The notes beneath the pieces are model-generated. The model had not been told where the DNA came from. It worked only from the letters and a program-made list of their open reading frames with translations, and ran no database searches. A program made the position numbers and the translations under genes. A DNA stretch of 64,000 nucleotides from Schistosoma haematobium (Eukaryota > Platyhelminthes > Trematoda > Strigeidida > Schistosomatidae), in NCBI RefSeq assembly GCF_000699445.3, contig NC_067197.1, positions 30,983,809 to 31,047,808 on the forward strand. The letters run 5' to 3'. Positions 11,665-23,281 of the stretch are shown piece by piece; within the stretch, counting starts at the first letter, position 1, and every line of letters starts with the position of its first letter.

Positions 11665-12190
11665 TGTTGGTGAAAATCCCTCCATGTATATACTTGTACT
11701 TTATTCCTATTGATCACATTAGTTGTACATTGTTGTATTTTGATTACATTTGAATTGTTAATATTTGTATTTTTGTTATAGTTTTTGTTTTTATTACGCA
11801 TTCACTAAGTTTGTGTTTCTTCCTGAACTGCATCTGCGTTGTTTTACTTGACACTTGTTCTTGGCGGTAGCCATATTGATTTGTTCCTCCTGTTGTGTGT
11901 GATCTATCCAGTCAGGATAGAATAACGTTCATTTGTTGTGATTGGTAATTTTTCCTCATCTTCTATCAACTTCTTTATTTATTGTAATTTAGATTTAATT
12001 GATTGAACAATCATTGGTTGAATAGCCGGGTGATAATATTTGTTTAGGTAATGATTTACATTAAATTTATTATGAATTATAGAACCGCTAGTTACCCGAT
12101 TACTTGTTCTGATTTCGACGGGAAAGGGCGCGTGTCTAAAGTCCCCGGTAGGCTATTCTTCAACATCCAAACCGTAGTTTGGATCCTACA
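11665..12190 (+). repeat. Candidate LTR of a second LTR element (possibly BEL/Pao)
   Basis: The segment runs from TGTTGGTGAAAATCCC to GGATCCTACA, so it has TGT...ACA ends. It is followed at once by AATATTGGTATTAG, which could be a primer-binding site, and then by an ATG at about 12219. It has a compact GC-rich block near 12110-12165. No second LTR is visible, so the element would be truncated. The family guess is from general resemblance only. Confidence 0.35.
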
Positions 12191-12908
12191 AATATTGGTA
12201 TTAGTTTTGGTTTAAATTATGAAATCAAATAACGATTATGCCGGTAAGTTGTCCATATGAGTTGAATTCCAATTGCATCTGTATTAGTAGGCTAACTGAA
12301 GGAACAAAAGTATTACCGTGGAGAAGAATTCCAACTAGTGTTCCAGTTAGTTTGATACGGTTTATTTAGTTACAGGGAGATTTTCTCAACCTCATTTTTA
12401 CTTGACCGTGATAGGATTTAGTAATACTACTAATACACATGAACGGTTATCAAAATAAAATTTAAATACATGAGTGATAATTATATGGATTTTGGACAGA
12501 TAGCTAGGAAAAAATCGTTAAACATGAGTGTGTTCGTAAGAGACATGCTCTAGACTCAATGTTCTGATCTGCGGCAGACTATTTATTTATATTTATACTT
12601 GCCGGCTGATTGGGCACACAAGTTAGTTGCAAGTATGCAGTATATTATAAGGCGGAATACGATTTAATTGAGATATAGTGGTTATAAGTTATTGAAATCA
12701 GTTAAGCTTATGTGTCATATTACTAAGTAATGTGGTGCTGCAAGATGTATTTGGCTAAATAAGTTTTTACAAGATGATTAATAGTAAGTGATGTTCATGT
12801 GATTATCAGGGAGAAAAACAGTTGTAACCAACGGGAGTACACTCCCAACTCATGTATATGATAACGACTTGAACCATAGTCAGTGTTGGGGTAAATTCGA
12901 CATTGATG
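12191..12908. other. Left flank of the array; possible LTR-element leader remnant
   Basis: If 11665-12190 is an LTR, the first bases here would be its internal leader. The rest is AT-rich with no supported gene. The array begins abruptly after ...GACATTGATG. Confidence 0.4.
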
Positions 12909-13315
12909 TGTAGTGACTCACATTTATCACGAGAACACGACTGGTTTAATAGAAACAATTATTATTATAACCAACTGTACCAGTGTTTGTTTTAACGTGC
13001 TTTTGTTTAACTGTGCTAATGACAGCTATTTTGTGCTTCCATTCTTATACTTACACTTTGACTGTAACTTCGCACGGATTCGGTTACCTTCTGTAACCAA
13101 GGTTGTATCCTGGCACGATCTCGGTATCCTTTCGATGCCACGAGATCGCCAGCTAATAAACCTCGACTTGGTCCGTTAATTGCCTTCTGATATTTGACTT
13201 CTCGGAGATTTTATGGGTTTCTTTGGTTACGTTCAACCCTCGCCCTCTGATTTATTTGGCACGTGTTTCTTGGTAGCGGTGTTCATAGTTAACCTCGACT
13301 CGACACCACGCTACA
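12909..13315 (+). repeat. LTR 1 of the array (407 bp)
   Basis: It begins TGTAGTGACTCAC and ends CACGCTACA, the TG...CA ends normal for LTRs. Inside are a TATA-like TTATTATAACC (about 12961-12971), two adjacent hairpins (13082-13148) and an AATAAA at 13155-13160, the layout expected of U3-R-U5. An 88-codon frame starting at a GTG is open through the LTR, but it has no ATG and no recognisable domain. Confidence 0.9.
13082..13160 (+). promoter_or_regulatory. Paired hairpins and poly(A) signal inside the LTR
   Basis: GGTTAC-CTTCT-GTAACC (13082-13098) is a perfect 6-bp stem. It is followed by CGATCTCG (13116-13123) and CGAGATCG (13141-13148), a perfect 8-bp stem with a 17-nt loop. AATAAA follows at 13155. 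The solo LTR at 9689-10049 keeps both stems despite heavy divergence, which suggests selection on RNA structure, perhaps for 3' processing or dimerisation. The pattern repeats in all eleven LTRs. Confidence 0.55.
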
Positions 13316-13317
13316 AT

Positions 13318-13335
13318 TGGTGATCCCAAAGTTTG
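13318..13335 (+). promoter_or_regulatory. Candidate primer-binding site
   Basis: Directly after the LTR (2-nt spacer) is TGGTGATCCCAAAGTTTG. A TGG start at this place is expected for pairing with the CCA end of a tRNA primer. I cannot assign the tRNA without comparison to a tRNA set. Confidence 0.6.
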
Positions 13336-13378
13336 GAACACGCCTCAAACTCTGGTCAAATCTTCCAAAGAAGCCAAT

Positions 13379-13387
13379 TCGGTGAGT
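13379..13387 (+). promoter_or_regulatory. Consensus 5' splice site in the leader
   Basis: TTCG|GTGAGT puts a near-perfect donor about 66 nt downstream of the LTR and before the possible gag start. Together with the acceptor-like site at 14520 it suggests a spliced subgenomic RNA, as in retroviruses and errantiviruses. Confidence 0.5.
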
Positions 13388-13451
13388 CTATGATTTATCT
13401 ATCCACGTCTGTCGTATATTTTCATATTTTTTAATATACAATATACGCGAC

Positions 13452-13535
13452 ATGACGGATAACGATAAGAATAGTATTAATATAATAAACTCCCATTCAT
13501 GTGTACCGAACTCTTGTTACTTTTTATTCGCGTGA
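13452..13535 (+). pseudogene. Possible gag start, 27 codons
   Basis: The first ATG of the leader (GCGACATGACGG) opens a 27-codon frame, MTDNDKNSINIIN and onward, that ends at TGA 13533-13535. Its position fits the start of gag. The frame runs into the large internal deletion that joins the leader to integrase, so only the N-terminus could remain. No gag domain is visible. Confidence 0.3.
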
Positions 13536-13661
13536 CGATGAATTCCACGCTTTATTCGAGAAAATTTCCCCTATTAACTATTCTCCTCGCTGACCCGGCT
13601 GCTTGGTACGGAATGCATTCGCATACGCATTAACGTCTACCTCCCAGCATCAAATGGTTAA

Positions 13662-14429
13662 GTTGAACGGTTTCATTGCCAACTTAAAAGTGCTCTACGA
13701 GCACACGAGAACGACAACTGGTACGAAACCTTATCGCTCGTCCTCTTAGGTATTCGAACGAGCTTAAAGGCAGATATCCAATGTTCCGCCACTGAACTTG
13801 TATACGGCACGACATTGCGTCTGTCCGGAGAATTCTTCACACCACGGAGCAGACCTAATTTCGGTAAATCAGACTACGTCCATCGACTGTCTGCATTTAT
13901 GCGAACGCTGTCTCCGGTGTCAACTCGAATACAACATCGACAGGACGCTCTCCCTCGAGAGTTATCTACCTGTTCACATGTTTTTGTACGAGTAGATTCG
14001 GTACGCAAACCTTGGCAACAACCTTACGAAGGCCCTTTTCACGTGATCGCTCGTCACGAAAAGACCTTCAAGGTTGATCGATATGGACGCGTCGAGATCG
14101 TCAGCATTGATCGTCTCAAACCAGCACACGTCGATGACAGTGCCCTATCTGACACCCTGAGATTCAATGCTAGACCTACCAAACCTAGCGGGATCCTTAA
14201 ATCTTCTTCAGGTCCCACGCTAGATGCATCTGAGACCTCATTCTCACGTCCCGGTCAACAGCACGCGTCATCTGCACCGTCTACGGACGAGACGACAGTC
14301 TCACGTCCAGATCAGCAGACCACGCCGCCTCTGACCTCGGATGAGATTGCAGGCTCACGAAATACGAACGAGACTGCCGTCTCACGTTCCGGTCGCCGAG
14401 TACGGTTACCCGTACGCTTCCGCGACTAG
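13662..14429 (+). pseudogene. Integrase C-terminal part of a Gypsy-type pol, unit 1
   Basis: Reading in the frame ending at 14429, the sequence runs from the end of the integrase catalytic core (VERFH, then HENDNWYE, SLVLLGIRTSLK, SATELVYGTTLR) into the C-terminal region (a PWQQPYEGPF segment, then RVEIVSIDRLKPAHV, the usual SH3-like end of Gypsy integrases). It closes with a Ser/Thr/Pro-rich tail and RRVRLPVRFRD-stop. Upstream the core continues to about 13600, but a TAA at 13659 sits where the family normally has a Met codon before VERFH, and an earlier in-frame stop precedes it. The catalytic D,D-35-E aspartates are missing because most of pol is deleted. There is no ATG start, so this is a relic. 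Confidence 0.85.
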
Positions 14430-14486
14430 CCGCACAGTCAACAACCGATACGGTGTAGGGTTATTCCTATACTACACGCATGCTAC

Positions 14487-14520
14487 ACTCTTCTTTTTTA
14501 TTTTCTTTTTGTTTCCTGAG
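14487..14520 (+). promoter_or_regulatory. Strong 3' splice-site-like sequence before the 3' region
   Basis: A tract of about 30 bases, almost all T and C (TCTTCTTTTTTATTTTC, then TTTTTGTTTCCTG), ends in AG at 14519-14520. This is the classic form of a splice acceptor and is unusual for this otherwise balanced internal region. It lies just after the pol stop. Units 4 and 10 have one extra T here. Confidence 0.5.
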
Positions 14521-14973
14521 CCCACGCCTTCGACCATCTCCGTTTGGTTCCGTCGACTTCAGTCAACTTTGGCGAAAGCTGGATTGGCCACCCACGCTCT
14601 TGTCAACGTACTCAGTCGATATATTGGTTTCGAATGCTTGGCATACGCTTGGTCTCGAACTTGGTCGTTACGGTCGCTTCTGGTCTTTTGGCTCAACGTG
14701 GTTTCGTCCTTCGTCTGCAGCGTTTATGGTCCGGACCCGTACGAACGCCCTCTTCAGATTCTGGATACAAACCACTCTCGTGTAGCATGCCAACTCAAGC
14801 AACAAATACAGCACATCGCTCCTGGTACCGTTCTCCGAAAACGACCTTCGTTGGTAACTCGGCGATCAACGATCGCTTTCCTGTTCGCCAATTCTTCCGT
14901 CCTACAATCGCTCGTCAGCCGGTCAGTCCCACGATTTAAACCGCTATTTATCGAAAGTGTAAACCCTTTCTAG
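14521..14973 (+). other. 3' open region between pol and the 3' LTR
   Basis: For about 250-450 nt this region lacks stops in all three forward frames. One frame runs to a TAG at 14971-14973, eleven bases before the LTR. A second has a real ATG at 14634 and ends at 14939 (101 aa, basic and Ser/Arg-rich). A third starts at ATG 14480 and ends at 14785; its first 20 residues (MLHSSFLFSFCFLS...) resemble a signal peptide, but only because they translate the pyrimidine tract. I cannot tell which frame, if any, was coding. The position is that of a third ORF in Gypsy-type elements. Confidence 0.4.
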
Positions 14974-14983
14974 CGGGGGCTCC
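14971..14983 (+). promoter_or_regulatory. Purine-rich tract next to the 3' LTR
   Basis: TAGCGGGGGCTCC lies immediately before the next LTR. The AGCGGGGG core is the best candidate for the polypurine tract that primes plus-strand synthesis, although it is short and interrupted. Unit 10 has six Gs instead of five. Confidence 0.45.
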
Positions 14984-17058
14984 TGTAGTGACTCACATTT
15001 ATCACGAGAACACGACTGGTTTAATAGAAACAATTATTATTATAACCAACTGTACCAGTGTTTGTTTTAACGTGCTTTTGTTTAACTGTGCTAATGACAG
15101 CTATTTTGTGCTTCCATTCTTATACTTACACTTTGACTGTAACTTCGCACGGATTCGGTTACCTTCTGTAACCAAGGTTGTATCCTGGCACGATCTCGGT
15201 ATCCTTTCGATGCCACGAGATCGCCAGCTAATAAACCTCGACTTGGTCCGTTAATTGCCTTCTGATATTTGACTTCTCGGAGATTTTATGGGTTTCTTTG
15301 GTTACGTTCAACCCTCGCCCTCTGATTTATTTGGCACGTGTTTCTTGGTAGCGGTGTTCATAGTTAACCTCGACTCGACACCACGCTACAATTGGTGATC
15401 CCAAAGTTTGGAACACGCCTCAAACTCTGGTCAAATCTTCCAAAGAAGCCAATTCGGTGAGTCTATGATTTATCTATCCACGTCTGTCGTATATTTTCAT
15501 ATTTTTTAATATACAATATACGCGACATGACGGATAACGATAAGAATAGTATTAATATAATAAACTCCCATTCATGTGTACCGAACTCTTGTTACTTTTT
15601 ATTCGCGTGACGATGAATTCCACGCTTTATTCGAGAAAATTTCCCCTATTAACTATTCTCCTCGCTGACCCGGCTGCTTGGTACGGAATGCATTCGCATA
15701 CGCATTAACGTCTACCTCCCAGCATCAAATGGTTAAGTTGAACGGTTTCATTGCCAACTTAAAAGTGCTCTACGAGCACACGAGAACGACAACTGGTACG
15801 AAACCTTATCGCTCGTCCTCTTAGGTATTCGAACGAGCTTAAAGGCAGATATCCAATGTTCCGCCACTGAACTTGTATACGGCACGACATTGCGTCTGTC
15901 CGGAGAATTCTTCACACCACGGAGCAGACCTAATTTCGGTAAATCAGACTACGTCCATCGACTGTCTGCATTTATGCGAACGCTGTCTCCGGTGTCAACT
16001 CGAATACAACATCGACAGGACGCTCTCCCTCGAGAGTTATCTACCTGTTCACATGTTTTTGTACGAGTAGATTCGGTACGCAAACCTTGGCAACAACCTT
16101 ACGAAGGCCCTTTTCACGTGATCGCTCGTCACGAAAAGACCTTCAAGGTTGATCGATATGGACGCGTCGAGATCGTCAGCATTGATCGTCTCAAACCAGC
16201 ACACGTCGATGACAGTGCCCTATCTGACACCCTGAGATTCAATGCTAGACCTACCAAACCTAGCGGGATCCTTAAATCTTCTTCAGGTCCCACGCTAGAT
16301 GCATCTGAGACCTCATTCTCACGTCCCGGTCAACAGCACGCGTCATCTGCACCGTCTACGGACGAGACGACAGTCTCACGTCCAGATCAGCAGACCACGC
16401 CGCCTCTGACCTCGGATGAGATTGCAGGCTCACGAAATACGAACGAGACTGCCGTCTCACGTTCCGGTCGCCGAGTACGGTTACCCGTACGCTTCCGCGA
16501 CTAGCCGCACAGTCAACAACCGATACGGTGTAGGGTTATTCCTATACTACACGCATGCTACACTCTTCTTTTTTATTTTCTTTTTGTTTCCTGAGCCCAC
16601 GCCTTCGACCATCTCCGTTTGGTTCCGTCGACTTCAGTCAACTTTGGCGAAAGCTGGATTGGCCACCCACGCTCTTGTCAACGTACTCAGTCGATATATT
16701 GGTTTCGAATGCTTGGCATACGCTTGGTCTCGAACTTGGTCGTTACGGTCGCTTCTGGTCTTTTGGCTCAACGTGGTTTCGTCCTTCGTCTGCAGCGTTT
16801 ATGGTCCGGACCCGTACGAACGCCCTCTTCAGATTCTGGATACAAACCACTCTCGTGTAGCATGCCAACTCAAGCAACAAATACAGCACATCGCTCCTGG
16901 TACCGTTCTCCGAAAACGACCTTCGTTGGTAACTCGGCGATCAACGATCGCTTTCCTGTTCGCCAATTCTTCCGTCCTACAATCGCTCGTCAGCCGGTCA
17001 GTCCCACGATTTAAACCGCTATTTATCGAAAGTGTAAACCCTTTCTAGCGGGGGCTCC
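14984..17058 (+). mobile_element. Array unit 2
   Basis: LTR 14984-15390, internal region 15391-17058, integrase relic 15737-16504. Length 2075 bp. It has the C4 form of the TTTCCCC run near 15645, as in unit 1. No difference from unit 1 was noticed. Confidence 0.92.
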
Positions 17059-19132
17059 TGTAGTGACTCACATTTATCACGAGAACACGACTGGTTTAAT
17101 AGAAACAATTATTATTATAACCAACTGTACCAGTGTTTGTTTTAACGTGCTTTTGTTTAACTGTGCTAATGACAGCTATTTTGTGCTTCCATTCTTATAC
17201 TTACACTTTGACTGTAACTTCGCACGGATTCGGTTACCTTCTGTAACCAAGGTTGTATCCTGGCACGATCTCGGTATCCTTTCGATGCCACGAGATCGCC
17301 AGCTAATAAACCTCGACTTGGTCCGTTAATTGCCTTCTGATATTTGACTTCTCGGAGATTTTATGGGTTTCTTTGGTTACGTTCAACCCTCGCCCTCTGA
17401 TTTATTTGGCACGTGTTTCTTGGTAGCGGTGTTCATAGTTAACCTCGACTCGACACCACGCTACAATTGGTGATCCCAAAGTTTGGAACACGCCTCAAAC
17501 TCTGGTCAAATCTTCCAAAGAAGCCAATTCGGTGAGTCTATGATTTATCTATCCACGTCTGTCGTATATTTTCATATTTTTTAATATACAATATACGCGA
17601 CATGACGGATAACGATAAGAATAGTATTAATATAATAAACTCCCATTCATGTGTACCGAACTCTTGTTACTTTTTATTCGCGTGACGATGAATTCCACGC
17701 TTTATTCGAGAAAATTTCCCTATTAACTATTCTCCTCGCTGACCCGGCTGCTTGGTACGGAATGCATTCGCATACGCATTAACGTCTACCTCCCAGCATC
17801 AAATGGTTAAGTTGAACGGTTTCATTGCCAACTTAAAAGTGCTCCACGAGCACACGAGAACGACAACTGGTACGAAACCTTATCGCTCGTCCTCTTAGGT
17901 ATTCGAACGAGCTTAAAGGCAGATATCCAATGTTCCGCCACTGAACTTGTATACGGCACGACATTGCGTCTGTCCGGAGAATTCTTCACACCACGGAGCA
18001 GACCTAATTTCGGTAAATCAGACTACGTCCATCGACTGTCTGCATTTATGCGAACACTGTCTCCGGTGTCAACTCGAATACAACATCGACAGGACGCTCT
18101 CCCTCGAGAGTTATCTACCTGTTCACATGTTTTTGTACGAGTAGATTCGGTACGCAAACCTTGGCAACAACCTTACGAAGGCCCTTTTCACGTGATCGCT
18201 CGTCACGAAAAGACCTTCAAGGTTGATCGATATGGACGCGTCGAGATCGTCAGCATTGATCGTCTCAAACCAGCACACGTCGATGACAGTGCCCTATCTG
18301 ACACCCTGAGATTCAATGCTAGACCTACCAAACCTAGCGGGATCCTTAAATCTTCTTCAGGTCCCACGCTAGATGCATCTGAGACCTCATTCTCACGTCC
18401 CGGTCAACAGCACGCGTCATCTGCACCGTCTACGGACGAGACGACAGTCTCACGTCCAGATCAGCAGACCACGCCGCCTCTGACCTCGGATGAGATTGCA
18501 GGCTCACGAAATACGAACGAGACTGCCGTCTCACGTTCCGGTCGCCGAGTACGGTTACCCGTACGCTTCCGCGACTAGCCGCACAGTCAACAACCGATAC
18601 GGTGTAGGGTTATTCCTATACTACACGCATGCTACACTCTTCTTTTTTATTTTCTTTTTGTTTCCTGAGCCCACGCCTTCGACCATCTCCGTTTGGTTCC
18701 GTCGACTTCAGTCAACTTTGGCGAAAGCTGGATTGGCCACCCACGCTCTTGTCAACGTACTCAGTCGATATATTGGTTTCGAATGCTTGGCATACGCTTG
18801 GTCTCGAACTTGGTCGTTACGGTCGCTTCTGGTCTTTTGGCTCAACGTGGTTTCGTCCTTCGTCTGCAGCGTTTATGGTCCGGACCCGTACGAACGCCCT
18901 CTTCAGATTCTGGATACAAACCACTCTCGTGTAGCATGCCAACTCAAGCAACAAATACAGCACATCGCTCCTGGTACCGTTCTCCGAAAACGACCTTCGT
19001 TGGTAACTCGGCGATCAACGATCGCTTTCCTGTTCGCCAATTCTTCCGTCCTACAATCGCTCGTCAGCCGGTCAGTCCCACGATTTAAACCGCTATTTAT
19101 CGAAAGTGTAAACCCTTTCTAGCGGGGGCTCC
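17059..19132 (+). mobile_element. Array unit 3
   Basis: LTR 17059-17465, internal 17466-19132, integrase relic 17811-18578. Length 2074 bp (C3 form of the C-run). It carries two private substitutions: T to C at 17845 and G to A at 18056. The second changes a threonine codon silently in the integrase frame. Confidence 0.92.
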
Positions 19133-21207
19133 TGTAGTGACTCACATTTATCACGAGAACACGACTGGTTTAATAGAAACAATTATTATTATAACCAACT
19201 GTACCAGTGTTTGTTTTAACGTGCTTTTGTTTAACTGTGCTAATGACAGCTATTTTGTGCTTCCATTCTTATACTTACACTTTGACTGTAACTTCGCACG
19301 GATTCGGTTACCTTCTGTAACCAAGGTTGTATCCTGGCACGATCTCGGTATCCTTTCGATGCCACGAGATCGCCAGCTAATAAACCTCGACTTGGTCCGT
19401 TAATTGCCTTCTGATATTTGACTTCTCGGAGATTTTATGGGTTTCTTTGGTTACGTTCAACCCTCGCCCTCTGATTTATTTGGCACGTGTTTCTTGGTAG
19501 CGGTGTTCATAGTTAACCTCGACTCGACACCACGCTACAATTGGTGATCCCAAAGTTTGGAACACGCCTCAAACTCTGGTCAAATCTTCCAAAGAAGCCA
19601 ATTCGGTGAGTCTATGATTTATCTATCCACGTCTGTCGTATATTTTCATATTTTTTAATATACAATATACGCGACATGACGGATAACGATAAGAATAGTA
19701 TTAATATAATAAACTCCCATTCATGTGTACCGAACTCTTGTTACTTTTTATTCGCGTGACGATGAATTCCACGCTTTATTCGAGAAAATTTCCCTATTAA
19801 CTATTCTCCTCGCTGACCCGGCTGCTTGGTACGGAATGCATTCGCATACGCATTAACGTCTACCTCCCAGCATCAAATGGTTAAGTTGAACGGTTTCATT
19901 GCCAACTTAAAAGTGCTCTACGAGCACACGAGAACGACAACTGGTACGAAACCTTATCGCTCGTCCTCTTAGGTATTCGAACGAGCTTAAAGGCAGATAT
20001 CCAATGTTCCGCCACTGAACTTGTATACGGCACGACATTGCGTCTGTCCGGAGAATTCTTCACACCACGGAGCAGACCTAATTTCGGTAAATCAGACTAC
20101 GTCCATCGACTGTCTGCATTTATGCGAACGCTGTCTCCGGTGTCAACTCGAATACAACATCGACAGGACGCTCTCCCTCGAGAGTTATCTACCTGTTCAC
20201 ATGTTTTTGTACGAGTAGATTCGGTACGCAAACCTTGGCAACAACCTTACGAAGGCCCTTTTCACGTGATCGCTCGTCACGAAAAGACCTTCAAGGTTGA
20301 TCGATATGGACGCGTCGAGATCGTCAGCATTGATCGTCTCAAACCAGCACACGTCGATGACAGTGCCCTATCTGACACCCTGAGATTCAATGCTAGACCT
20401 ACCAAACCTAGCGGGATCCTTAAATCTTCTTCAGGTCCCACGCTAGATGCATCTGAGACCTCATTCTCACGTCCCGGTCAACAGCACGCGTCATCTGCAC
20501 CGTCTACGGACGAGACGACAGTCTCACGTCCAGATCAGCAGACCACGCCGCCTCTGACCTCGGATGAGATTGCAGGCTCACGAAATACGAACGAGACTGC
20601 CGTCTCACGTTCCGGTCGCCGAGTACGGTTACCCGTACGCTTCCGCGACTAGCCGCACAGTCAACAACCGATACGGTGTAGGGTTATTCCTATACTACAC
20701 GCATGCTACACTCTTCTTTTTTTATTTTCTTTTTGTTTCCTGAGCCCACGCCTTCGACCATCTCCGTTTGGTTCCGTCGACTTCAGTCAACTTTGGCGAA
20801 AGCTGGATTGGCCACCCACGCTCTTGTCAACGTACTCAGTCGATATATTGGTTTCGAATGCTTGGCATACGCTTGGTCTCGAACTTGGTCGTTACGGTCG
20901 CTTCTGGTCTTTTGGCTCAACGTGGTTTCGTCCTTCGTCTGCAGCGTTTATGGTCCGGACCCGTACGAACGCCCTCTTCAGATTCTGGATACAAACCACT
21001 CTCGTGTAGCATGCCAACTCAAGCAACAAATACAGCACATCGCTCCTGGTACCGTTCTCCGAAAACGACCTTCGTTGGTAACTCGGCGATCAACGATCGC
21101 TTTCCTGTTCGCCAATTCTTCCGTCCTACAATCGCTCGTCAGCCGGTCAGTCCCACGATTTAAACCGCTATTTATCGAAAGTGTAAACCCTTTCTAGCGG
21201 GGGCTCC
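19133..21207 (+). mobile_element. Array unit 4
   Basis: LTR 19133-19539, internal 19540-21207, integrase relic 19885-20652. Length 2075 bp. It has C3 in the C-run and one extra T in the pyrimidine tract near 20716, which shifts frames in the 3' region. Confidence 0.92.
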
Positions 21208-23281
21208 TGTAGTGACTCACATTTATCACGAGAACACGACTGGTTTAATAGAAACAATTATTATTATAACCAACTGTACCAGTGTTTGTTTTAACGTGCT
21301 TTTGTTTAACTGTGCTAATGACAGCTATTTTGTGCTTCCATTCTTATACTTACACTTTGACTGTAACTTCGCACGGATTCGGTTACCTTCTGTAACCAAG
21401 GTTGTATCCTGGCACGATCTCGGTATCCTTTCGATGCCACGAGATCGCCAGCTAATAAACCTCGACTTGGTCCGTTAATTGCCTTCTGATATTTGACTTC
21501 TCGGAGATTTTATGGGTTTCTTTGGTTACGTTCAACCCTCGCCCTCTGATTTATTTGGCACGTGTTTCTTGGTAGCGGTGTTCATAGTTAACCTCGACTC
21601 GACACCACGCTACAATTGGTGATCCCAAAGTTTGGAACACGCCTCAAACTCTGGTCAAATCTTCCAAAGAAGCCAATTCGGTGAGTCTATGATTTATCTA
21701 TCCACGTCTGTCGTATATTTTCATATTTTTTAATATACAATATACGCGACATGACGGATAACGATAAGAATAGTATTAATATAATAAACTCCCATTCATG
21801 TGTACCGAACTCTTGTTACTTTTTATTCGCGTGACGATGAATTCCACGCTTTATTCGAGAAAATTTCCCTATTAACTATTCTCCTCGCTGACCCGGCTGC
21901 TTGGTACGGAATGCATTCGCATACGCATTAACGTCTACCTCCCAGCATCAAATGGTTAAGTTGAACGGTTTCATTGCCAACTTAAAAGTGCTCTACGAGC
22001 ACACGAGAACGACAACTGGTACGAAACCTTATCGCTCGTCCTCTTAGGTATTCGAACGAGCTTAAAGGCAGATATCCAATGTTCCGCCACTGAACTTGTA
22101 TACGGCACGACATTGCGTCTGTCCGGAGAATTCTTCACACCACGGAGCAGACCTAATTTCGGTAAATCAGACTACGTCCATCGACTGTCTGCATTTATGC
22201 GAACGCTGTCTCCGGTGTCAACTCGAATACAACATCGACAGGACGCTCTCCCTCGAGAGTTATCTACCTGTTCACATGTTTTTGTACGAGTAGATTCGGT
22301 ACGCAAACCTTGGCAACAACCTTACGAAGGCCCTTTTCACGTGATCGCTCGTCACGAAAAGACCTTCAAGGTTGATCGATATGGACGCGTCGAGATCGTC
22401 AGCATTGATCGTCTCAAACCAGCACACGTCGATGACAGTGCCCTATCTGACACCCTGAGATTCAATGCTAGACCTACCAAACCTAGCGGGATCCTTAAAT
22501 CTTCTTCAGGTCCCACGCTAGATGCATCTGAGACCTCATTCTCACGTCCCGGTCAACAGCACGCGTCATCTGCACCGTCTACGGACGAGACGACAGTCTC
22601 ACGTCCAGATCAGCAGACCACGCCGCCTCTGACCTCGGATGAGATTGCAGGCTCACGAAATACGAACGAGACTGCCGTCTCACGTTCCGGTCGCCGAGTA
22701 CGGTTACCCGTACGCTTCCGCGACTAGCCGCACAGTCAACAACCGATACGGTGTAGGGTTATTCCTATACTACACGCATGCTACACTCTTCTTTTTTATT
22801 TTCTTTTTGTTTCCTGAGCCCACGCCTTCGACCATCTCCGTTTGGTTCCGTCGACTTCAGTCAACTTTGGCGAAAGCTGGATTGGCCACCCACGCTCTTG
22901 TCAACGTACTCAGTCGATATATTGGTTTCGAATGCTTGGCATACGCTTGGTCTCGAACTTGGTCGTTACGGTCGCTTCTGGTCTTTTGGCTCAACGTGGT
23001 TTCGTCCTTCGTCTGCAGCGTTTATGGTCCGGACCCGTACGAACGCCCTCTTCAGATTCTGGATACAAACCACTCTCGTGTAGCATGCCAACTCAAGCAA
23101 CAAATACAGCACATCGCTCCTGGTACCGTTCTCCGAAAACGACCTTCGTTGGTAACTCGGCGATCAACGATCGCTTTCCTGTTCGCCAATTCTTCCGTCC
23201 TACAATCGCTCGTCAGCCGGTCAGTCCCACGATTTAAACCGCTATTTATCGAAAGTGTAAACCCTTTCTAGCGGGGGCTCC
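21208..23281 (+). mobile_element. Array unit 5
   Basis: LTR 21208-21614, internal 21615-23281, integrase relic 21960-22727. Length 2074 bp, C3 form. Confidence 0.92.

Noticed and set aside
12913..13179. An 88-codon frame repeated in every LTR
   Set aside because: It starts at a GTG with no ATG, lies wholly within the LTR, has no domain, and its repetition only reflects duplication of the unit. The diverged solo LTR does not conserve it as an intact protein.
12909..13315. A hammerhead ribozyme inside the LTR
   Set aside because: A GAAAC occurs near 12954, but there is no CUGANGA partner or matching stems; the conserved hairpins at 13082-13148 are unrelated to the ribozyme core.
13798..13995. 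A 65-codon Cys-rich frame repeated in every unit
   Set aside because: It overlaps the integrase frame in another phase; the integrase reading has clear family similarity, so this one is a shadow.
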